Notes under the pieces: generated by a model
Database searches by the model: none
Seen by the model: only the letters and a program-made list of their open reading frames with translations
Told to the model about the DNA's origin: nothing
In this document: positions 1 through 5,019 of the stretch, piece after piece
Layout: each line of letters starts with the position of its first letter
How positions within the stretch are numbered: the stretch's first letter is position 1
Origin: Bacteroidota bacterium
GTDB lineage: Bacteria; Bacteroidota; Bacteroidia; NS11-12g; UBA955
Direction of reading: 5' to 3'
Length of the DNA: 5,019 nt
Assembly (NCBI GenBank): GCA_008081305.1
Contig: VMCP01000223.1
Coordinates: 1-5,019, forward strand
Made by a program: the position numbers and the translations under genes

Positions 1-1221
1 AGTTTTGGTGTAGCAGGAATATTATCTTTTAATAACAGAAACACATTTGGACGAGGTGAGTATTTCAAATTATCCTCCATTACCTCATATGAGGCGATTT
101 TCAAAAAATCAGACATAGGCGACTTCTTCACGGGTATTCAACAAGGTGTTGTTGCGAGTTTAAAATTGCCCAAATTTAGCTTCCTTAAAAATTTTCCGAT
201 ACTCAACTCGTTTGAGAATCAACATACATTGGTAACTACTAGTTTTCAGTACGAACAAAATCCGAACTTTCGTCGATCAAGCATACCTGCTAATATTACA
301 TTACAGTTTGCTAAGGAACGTTTCTCATGGTACTATACCCCGTTGGAAATCAGTTACAATCGAAACATCATCGATCCCGCATTCCTTCCCCAACTTCCTA
401 AGCTCGATCAAGATTTTGTACTCCGAGTCTTTACCGATCAGATTACAACACCCGTAAAACTCGGTATGATCTATGCTGACAACCAGAACAAACCAGGTAG
501 TGTCAGTCACTTTTTACGACTAGGATTTGAAACCAGTGGTAACTGGCATCATTACTACAGAAAACTCACAGAAGACAATTATTATCCCGACAGTGCTTAT
601 CAATTTTTTGGCGTTAATTATTTCCAATACACAAAACTCGAAGCAGAGTATCGCATCAAACGCAACATTGATGAATTAAACACCATTGCGATGCGCGTCA
701 ATACCGGTATTGCAATTCCGTATGGAAACAGCAGTCTAGTTCCCTATGACAAACGATATTTCATAGGTGGTAGCAATAGTCTCAGGGGTTGGCAACCTAG
801 AGGGTTAGGTCCGGGAAATACACCAAGAAGCGTTACATCTCTAATTGATCGATCAGGGGAATTTTTGATTGAAGCCAACTTGGAATATCGTTTCACATTG
901 ATACGCAAACTTCTAGAGAGCGCTATATTCTTCGATGCCGGAAATATTTGGAACCTTAGTGAAGAATCCACCGCAAACGCCAATTATGGTGTAATCAGCC
1001 GGGATAAATTCATTTCAGAAATTGCACTTAATACTGGAATAGGTTTACGTTTCGACCTGAGCATCTTCTTATTCAGGCTGGATTGGGGTATACCGTTGAG
1101 GGACCCGTCCCTTCCGAATACGCAACGTTGGATCCTAACAGAGAGCCTCAACAACAAGAATTTCGGTTCATTTTTACTCAACGAAACCTCCATTGCCATA
1201 GGTATTGGCTATCCGTTTTAG
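1..1221 (+). CDS. Omp85-family outer membrane barrel protein (BamA/TamA type, probably TamL-like), 5'-truncated
   Basis: This is the C-terminal 406 residues of an outer-membrane beta-barrel of the Omp85 (bacterial surface antigen D15) family, which inserts or exports proteins at the outer membrane. The frame is open from base 1 with no stop, so the true start and the POTRA domains lie upstream. The TTG at 166 is an internal codon, because in-frame residues before it (GILSFNNRNTFGRGEYFKL) already match the usual entry to the barrel. Visible residues 253-264 (YFIGGSNSLRGW) carry the loop-6 R-G-aromatic motif diagnostic of the family, followed by GLGPG as in Bacteroidota TamL proteins. Residues 310-317 (FFDAGNIW) are another conserved barrel strand. 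The protein alternates polar and hydrophobic residues throughout and ends GIGYPF, a terminal Phe typical of the beta-signal read by the Bam machinery. The family call is secure; TamL rather than BamA is an inference from loop 6. The gene converges on clpC. Confidence 0.9.
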   Translation, partial: SFGVAGILSFNNRNTFGRGEYFKLSSITSYEAIFKKSDIGDFFTGIQQGVVASLKLPKFSFLKNFPILNSFENQHTLVTTSFQYEQNPNFRRSSIPANITLQFAKERFSWYYTPLEISYNRNIIDPAFLPQLPKLDQDFVLRVFTDQITTPVKLGMIYADNQNKPGSVSHFLRLGFETSGNWHHYYRKLTEDNYYPDSAYQFFGVNYFQYTKLEAEYRIKRNIDELNTIAMRVNTGIAIPYGNSSLVPYDKRYFIGGSNSLRGWQPRGLGPGNTPRSVTSLIDRSGEFLIEANLEYRFTLIRKLLESAIFFDAGNIWNLSEESTANANYGVISRDKFISEIALNTGIGLRFDLSIFLFRLDWGIPLRDPSLPNTQRWILTESLNNKNFGSFLLNETSIAIGIGYPF

Positions 1222-1225
1222 GATT

Positions 1226-3787
1226 TTATTCGCTTTCCTTATTTTTCGTGTCCTTGGTGCCTTTTACTGGAGGCTTCGCCACTGCTTTGGATTTTACGGA
1301 TTTGATCTCCAAAACCTCTGAAGAGGCCTTATGATCAATTTTCAACTTATCACCTTCCTTCAATGTGCCTTCCAGTACCTTCTCAGCCAAAGGCTCCTCT
1401 AGATACTTTTGGAGCGCTCGTTGAAGTGGTCGAGCTCCAAAGTCGGCATCAAAACCTTTTTCAGCTAGGAATTCTTTGGCTTTTGTAGTGATCTGAATAG
1501 TATAACCTAAATCCTCAATTCTGCGCAGCATTCTTCGCATACGGATATCCAAAATATGAACAATATGTTCTTTGGATAAGGATTCGAAAATCACGATATC
1601 ATCGATACGGTTCAAGAACTCAGGCGAAAAGAATTTTTTCAACTGTCCTTCAACTACCATTTTGGATTCTTTCTCTTTATTTGCCTCCTTGGTGTTGGTA
1701 CCAAAACCAACGCCAGTACCAAAATCCTTGAGTTGACGAGATCCAATATTTGAGGTCATGATGATTACCGTATTTCGAAAATCAATTTTTCTACCCGTGG
1801 AATCTGTCATGTAGCCCTCATCTAAAGCTTGTAAAAGCAAATTGAATACATCTGGATGTGCCTTTTCTACTTCGTCGAAAAGAATCACCGAATAAGGCTT
1901 ACGTCTTACTTTTTCTGTTAATAATCCCCCCTCTTCATATCCAACATAACCCGGAGGTGCCCCAACCATCCTGCTGACAGCAAATTTCTCCATGTATTCG
2001 CTCATATCCATGCGGATCAAAGCATCATCAGAATCAAATAAAAACTCTGATAATGTTTTCGCTAATTCTGTTTTACCCACTCCTGTAGGTCCTAAGAAAA
2101 TAAAGGAACCAATAGGGCGATTGGGTTCTTTAAAACCTGCTCGAGTCCTCTGTATCGTTTTGGTCAACTTCTCAATGGCCTTGTCCTGTCCTACCACGCG
2201 TTGTTTCATTGTATCTGCCATATGCAGCAATCGCTGGCTTTCGTCCTCTGCCATTCGCTTGACTGGGATTCCTGTTATCATGGATATCACAGAAGCAATA
2301 TCATCCTCGGTAACAGAATATCTCTCATCTTTTGAACGTGTTTCCCAATCTGCCTTAGCCTTTTCTAGGCTAGCTAATAATTTCTTTTCTTTATCTCTAA
2401 GTTTGGCCGCTTCTTCAAAATTTTGACTCTTCACCACCTTATTCTTTTCTTCCTTAATTCCCTCTATTTGGGCTTCAAGTTCAAGAATTTCAGTGGGTAC
2501 ATGAATATTGGAAATATGCACGCGCGCACCAGCTTCATCAAGAATATCAATTGCCTTATCGGGCAGGTGACGATCGCTCATATACCTTTCACTCAAATCA
2601 ACACAAGCTTTAATGGCGTCGTCGCTGTAATTCACTGCGTGATGATCTTCGTATTTCCCTTTGATATTATTTAAAATCTCAATGGTCTCATCTGGGCTAG
2701 CAGGCTGTATCAAAACCATTTGGAAGCGACGTTCAAGTGCACCGTCTTTTTCAATGTACTGTCGATACTCATCTAAAGTCGTAGCACCAATACATTGTAT
2801 TTCACCTCTGGCTAGCGCCGGTTTGAACATATTAGAGGCATCTAGCGACCCAGAGGCACCTCCAGCACCTACGATAGTGTGAATCTCATCAATAAAGAGT
2901 ATCACATCATCTGCTTTTTCTAATTCCATCATAAGGGCCTTCATCCTCTCTTCGAACTGTCCCCTATATTTTGTTCCTGCCACCATACTCGCCAAGTCCA
3001 GACTAACTACCCTTTTCCCAAAGAGCACCCTAGAAACTTTCCTTTGCACGATGCGCAAAGCAAGACCTTCGGCAATTGCTGTTTTACCAACGCCTGGTTC
3101 TCCTATCAGTACAGGATTATTCTTTTTTCTACGAGATAAAACTTGGCTTACCCGTTCAATTTCTTTTTCTCTCCCAACGATTGGGTCTAACTTACCTTCT
3201 TCAGCTGCTTTGGTTAGGTCTCTTCCGAAATTATCCAACACAGGAGTTTTCGATTTACCCTTCCCTTTTGATGCCATCTGGGCCTTTTTCTCTTCGCGAT
3301 AATACTCCTCAGGTGTTTCCCCTTCATCATTTGGAAGTTCATCTTTCACAGCGTCTACACCTTCTTCTAATGCTGCTTTGAAAATATCATAAGTTACTCC
3401 GTACTGTGAAAGCACTTTGGATGCTACATTGTCTTCATCACGCAATATCGATAACAGTAAGTGTTCGGTACCGATCAAATCGGTTTTAAAAATCTTTGCT
3501 TCTAGATATGTGATTTTTAAGGCTTTTTCCGCCTGTTTTGTTAATGGTATATTCCCCAAATTTGAGGTTTTTGTAGCCGTACCTCTAATGGCGTCTTCTA
3601 TGCTTTTCTTTAACCGAATAGCATCGATATCAAGCAGAGCGAGCGTTTGGAATGCTTTGCCTTCTCCCTCTCTGATTATACCAAGTAAAAGGTGCTCACA
3701 CCCTATGTAATCATGCCCTAAACGAATCGCTTCTTCGCGGCTGTATTGGATTACCTCTTTAACTCGTGGTGAAAACTTTGCTTCCAT
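1226..3787 (-). CDS. clpC: ATP-dependent Clp protease ATP-binding subunit ClpC
   Basis: This is a complete 853-residue Hsp100/Clp unfoldase. It uses ATP to unfold proteins and thread them into the ClpP peptidase in the cytoplasm. Domains in order are: a two-repeat Clp N domain (about 1-140); AAA+ ring 1 with Walker A GEPGVGKT (229-236), pore loop KYRG (273-276) and Walker B VILFIDE (295-301); a middle region with a UVR-type coiled coil (NFEEAAKLRDKEKKL, 456-470), which marks ClpC rather than ClpA or ClpB; AAA+ ring 2 with Walker A GPTGVGKT (566-573), pore loop GYVG (613-616), Walker B VILFDE (634-639), sensor 1 TSN (678-680) and sensor 2 GARPLQR (784-790). VGFG (693-696) is the hydrophobic loop that docks on ClpP. 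A Lys-rich tail (about 829-853) follows the core. All catalytic motifs are intact. I chose the ATG at 3787, starting MEAKFSPRVK; a TTG at 3823 would add 12 residues but places the candidate promoter inside the gene. Length is normal for ClpC. No clpP is visible here. Confidence 0.96.
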   Translation of the reverse strand: MEAKFSPRVKEVIQYSREEAIRLGHDYIGCEHLLLGIIREGEGKAFQTLALLDIDAIRLKKSIEDAIRGTATKTSNLGNIPLTKQAEKALKITYLEAKIFKTDLIGTEHLLLSILRDEDNVASKVLSQYGVTYDIFKAALEEGVDAVKDELPNDEGETPEEYYREEKKAQMASKGKGKSKTPVLDNFGRDLTKAAEEGKLDPIVGREKEIERVSQVLSRRKKNNPVLIGEPGVGKTAIAEGLALRIVQRKVSRVLFGKRVVSLDLASMVAGTKYRGQFEERMKALMMELEKADDVILFIDEIHTIVGAGGASGSLDASNMFKPALARGEIQCIGATTLDEYRQYIEKDGALERRFQMVLIQPASPDETIEILNNIKGKYEDHHAVNYSDDAIKACVDLSERYMSDRHLPDKAIDILDEAGARVHISNIHVPTEILELEAQIEGIKEEKNKVVKSQNFEEAAKLRDKEKKLLASLEKAKADWETRSKDERYSVTEDDIASVISMITGIPVKRMAEDESQRLLHMADTMKQRVVGQDKAIEKLTKTIQRTRAGFKEPNRPIGSFIFLGPTGVGKTELAKTLSEFLFDSDDALIRMDMSEYMEKFAVSRMVGAPPGYVGYEEGGLLTEKVRRKPYSVILFDEVEKAHPDVFNLLLQALDEGYMTDSTGRKIDFRNTVIIMTSNIGSRQLKDFGTGVGFGTNTKEANKEKESKMVVEGQLKKFFSPEFLNRIDDIVIFESLSKEHIVHILDIRMRRMLRRIEDLGYTIQITTKAKEFLAEKGFDADFGARPLQRALQKYLEEPLAEKVLEGTLKEGDKLKIDHKASSEVLEIKSVKSKAVAKPPVKGTKDTKNKESE

Positions 3788-3798
3788 AATGTCTTTTT

Positions 3799-3824
3799 CA
3801 AAGATAGATTTTCTATCTAGCAAA
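3799..3824 (-). promoter_or_regulatory. Candidate Bacteroidota-type promoter of clpC
   Basis: Read on the minus strand, 3806-3799 is TATCTTTG, a full match to the Bacteroidota -7 consensus TAnnTTTG used by the primary sigma factor. A TTTTTG run ending at 3821 could serve as the upstream TTTG element, but the spacing to the -7 box is about 14 nt instead of the usual 19 or so, so the -33 part is weak. The box ends 11 nt before the clpC ATG, which implies a very short leader. No purine-rich Shine-Dalgarno stands out apart from the A-rich GAAAAAGAC, which is common in this phylum. The call rests on one octamer and is tentative. Confidence 0.4.
3802..3818. repeat. Perfect 7-bp inverted repeat overlapping the clpC -7 box
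   Basis: AGATAGA (3802-3808), then TTT, then TCTATCT (3812-3818) form a perfect palindrome with 7-bp arms and a 3-nt centre. On the minus strand the second arm runs into the TATCTTTG box, so a protein bound here would block the core promoter. The position suits a repressor operator better than a terminator, because the arms are AT-rich and no clean T-run follows in the transcription direction. The repeat is directly visible; an operator role is inference. Confidence 0.45.
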
Positions 3825-3867
3825 AACCACTACAGACGCTTGAATGACCTTTTTAAAAGACAAACTC

Positions 3868-4857
3868 TTAAACACCTGAAGCGATGCGAAAGGCATAACC
3901 TTGATAGGATGCTAAACAAGGTCGCCTATACAAGTCTTTAAGCAGATCATCGCTCTCGTTTAGTCGTCCTAATTTTCTGTAAAAATTCCCCTTACTCGCA
4001 ATAAACATGGATGTTTCAACACAATGTGAAAGTGGAAATTTTACATTATCCGCCTTTAGCTCTACTTCGACTTGCTCTAAAGTTGACTCTATGATTTCAT
4101 ACTGATCTGAGTACTTCACCAAAATAGGTAAAGCTTCCATGGTGTAAAACAACTTCTGTCCGTCAGGTTGCTTTTTCACCATCTTGAGCCATTCTAACTG
4201 CAAGTCCTTATCGATATACTCCTCTTGGGTAGCACCTTGAATAAAACGAGCAGCCCAGATACGACTATTGATAATAGGGAAATAAGACTTATCAGTTGGA
4301 TAACGCGATAAAGCTTCACTCCATTTTATGATATTCACCCTATCCCCATTCAGAAAATGCCCCATGAGAATCAAAGATTTTTTGAACGTTTCCTCTTCCA
4401 TACTCTGAGGGTCTAAGAGTTGTACTAACCTTCCGAAGTAGGCATCAAAACTCAGGGTTTCATAGTCTACGAATGAATTAAAAATATATACTTTTAGAAT
4501 AGGATGATTCGCAACTAAGAAAGCTTCTCGATTGGAAAGCTTTTTTGACCTTAATAGAGGACCTAATTGATTCATGATATACCCACGAACAAAAAACTCT
4601 TGCCATTCATTCGATACTAGGTTTAATTTCTCAAAAAAAGGAATCCACTTTGTAACATCAGACTGATTGATATTCTCCTCCACGAGTTTAGTTAATCTTT
4701 TTATGGCGCCAACATTTAACCCTAGTGCGGCATTCCGTAAACTATGCAACTCAGTTATGCTGAGTTCATTAAATCTCTTACTAAGATCACCCCACTCCTC
4801 AGAATAAAAACCTTCCAAGAACGCTTGGTACGATTGAAATGATGAATTTTGCGTCAT
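3868..4857 (-). CDS. Hypothetical helix-rich cytoplasmic protein (unrecognised), upstream of clpC
   Basis: This is a complete 329-residue frame from ATG 4857 to TAA 3868, whose family I do not recognise. It has no signal peptide, lipobox or membrane-length hydrophobic stretch, so it is probably cytoplasmic. Composition and spacing suggest a nearly all-alpha fold: amphipathic stretches such as 27-66, 140-170 and 255-270 are rich in Leu, Glu and Lys. The last stretch (about 280-310, with ASKGNFYRKLGRLNESDDLL) resembles a TPR-like helix pair (helix, G-x-Y, turn, helix), but no repeat is clear enough to name. There is no nucleotide-binding or metal-binding motif; the two Cys (279, 314) are isolated. 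The gene reads toward clpC in the same direction, with an 80-bp gap that contains a possible separate clpC promoter. It could be a scaffold or adaptor, or be unrelated to ClpC. The frame is real by its length, codon use and lack of a better overlapping frame. Confidence 0.8.
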   Translation of the reverse strand: MTQNSSFQSYQAFLEGFYSEEWGDLSKRFNELSITELHSLRNAALGLNVGAIKRLTKLVEENINQSDVTKWIPFFEKLNLVSNEWQEFFVRGYIMNQLGPLLRSKKLSNREAFLVANHPILKVYIFNSFVDYETLSFDAYFGRLVQLLDPQSMEEETFKKSLILMGHFLNGDRVNIIKWSEALSRYPTDKSYFPIINSRIWAARFIQGATQEEYIDKDLQLEWLKMVKKQPDGQKLFYTMEALPILVKYSDQYEIIESTLEQVEVELKADNVKFPLSHCVETSMFIASKGNFYRKLGRLNESDDLLKDLYRRPCLASYQGYAFRIASGV

Positions 4858-4907
4858 TCGAAAGCAAAATAAAGCATCAAAACAGGATTAAAAAACGAAG
4901 TTGAACA
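4858..4907. other. Divergent intergenic spacer
   Basis: This 50-bp AT-rich gap separates the minus-strand gene starting at 4857 from the plus-strand small frame at 4908. It must hold the leftward promoter, and the rightward one too if the small frame is expressed from here. I see no TAnnTTTG box on the plus strand and no strong ribosome binding site before 4908. Confidence 0.5.
4865..4872 (-). promoter_or_regulatory. Weak candidate -7 box for the 3868-4857 gene
   Basis: On the minus strand 4872-4865 reads TTATTTTG, one mismatch from TAnnTTTG, ending 7 nt before the ATG at 4857. The geometry resembles that of the better box in front of clpC. No TTTG lies at the expected upstream spacing, only a T-run near 4890-4895. 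In AT-rich spacer DNA such a match can easily arise by chance. Confidence 0.2.
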
Positions 4908-5012
4908 ATGATCAAAAAGTTATTCACTGTTACACTGCTGATGTTGACAAATATCAATTTACGCGCTTCCATTGAGACTCATTTTTATCTTACTTTGAAA
5001 GGCTATGGCTGA
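4908..5012 (+). CDS. Possible 34-residue signal-peptide-like ORF, or the broken start of a secreted-protein gene
   Basis: ATG at 4908 opens a 34-codon frame closed by TGA at 5010-5012. The peptide begins MIKKLFTVTLLMLTNINLRA: two Lys, a hydrophobic core (LFTVTLLML), then a polar stretch ending in Ala at 20, which is the layout of a Sec signal peptide. Only 14 residues follow. Either it is a genuine tiny secreted peptide, or the frame is interrupted: dropping one A from the AAA at 4998-5000 joins it to the frame of the ATG at 5005 and reads on as TLKAMAENN to the window end. No clear Shine-Dalgarno precedes it; the A-rich sequence before 4908 is typical of this phylum but uninformative. This may also be chance. 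Confidence 0.35.
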   Translation: MIKKLFTVTLLMLTNINLRASIETHFYLTLKGYG

Positions 5013-5019
5013 AAATAAT
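5005..5019 (+). CDS. Possible start of a gene running off the right edge
   Basis: ATG at 5005 opens a frame (MAENN) that stays open to the window end and overlaps the preceding 34-codon frame by 8 bases. GAAAGG at 4997-5002 resembles a Shine-Dalgarno but sits only 2 nt from the ATG, which is too close for efficient use. Five codons cannot establish a gene; it may instead be the continuation of the frame starting at 4908. Confidence 0.2.

Noticed and set aside
166..1221. A start codon (TTG) for the barrel gene at 166
   Set aside because: The frame is open back to base 1 and the upstream residues fit the family, so the gene is truncated by the window edge rather than starting here.
1272..1280. 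GGCTTCGCC as a terminator hairpin near the end of clpC
   Set aside because: The stem is only 3 bp with no T-run in either direction, and it lies inside the coding sequence.
1992..2426. A 144-codon plus-strand frame inside clpC
   Set aside because: It lies wholly antisense to the conserved ClpC Walker/pore-loop region, and its translation has no recognisable features; it is a shadow of the real gene.
3051..3381. Two overlapping plus-strand frames of 83 and 101 codons
   Set aside because: Both are antisense to conserved ClpC sequence (Walker A of ring 1 and the linker) and have no plausible start context.
3849..3859. CTTTTTAAAAG inverted repeat after the 3868-4857 gene as a terminator
   Set aside because: It is a very AT-rich stem of 5 bp around one base, too weak for an intrinsic terminator.

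Overview
The window looks like a chromosomal segment of a Bacteroidota bacterium, probably from the Cytophagales/Sphingobacteriales/Flavobacteriales range. Three things suggest this: an AT-rich composition; an Omp85 barrel whose surface-loop motif reads GGSNSLRGW followed by GLGPG, as in the TamL-type proteins of that phylum; and a ClpC starting MEAKFSPRVK with a TAnnTTTG-type promoter box just upstream. This placement rests on motif recognition, not on a search.

Layout: (1) Bases 1-1221, plus strand, hold the C-terminal part of an Omp85-family outer-membrane protein (BamA/TamA type, probably TamL-like). Its N-terminus and POTRA domains lie outside the window. (2) Bases 1226-3787, minus strand, hold a complete clpC, a two-ring AAA+ unfoldase that feeds ClpP. 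Its stop is 4 bp from the stop of the barrel gene, so the two genes converge with no spacer. (3) Bases 3788-3867 are an 80-bp spacer with a candidate clpC promoter and a 7-bp-arm palindrome overlapping its -7 box. (4) Bases 3868-4857, minus strand, hold a complete 329-residue soluble, helix-rich protein that I do not recognise. It lies upstream of clpC in the same direction. (5) Bases 4858-4907 are a 50-bp divergent spacer. (6) From 4908, plus strand, comes a 34-codon reading frame that looks like a signal peptide, and an overlapping ATG at 5005 runs off the window end.

The clear functions are envelope biogenesis (the barrel) and protein quality control (ClpC). I see no sign that they form one pathway; the convergent layout suggests simple adjacency. 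The unknown helical protein could be co-transcribed with clpC, but the spacer carries its own candidate clpC promoter, so this is undecided. I found no mobile element, CRISPR array, tRNA or rRNA, and no convincing intrinsic terminator. I see no evidence of a novel multi-gene system. The most useful leads are the palindrome over the clpC promoter, the unknown gene next to clpC, and the odd small frame at the right edge.
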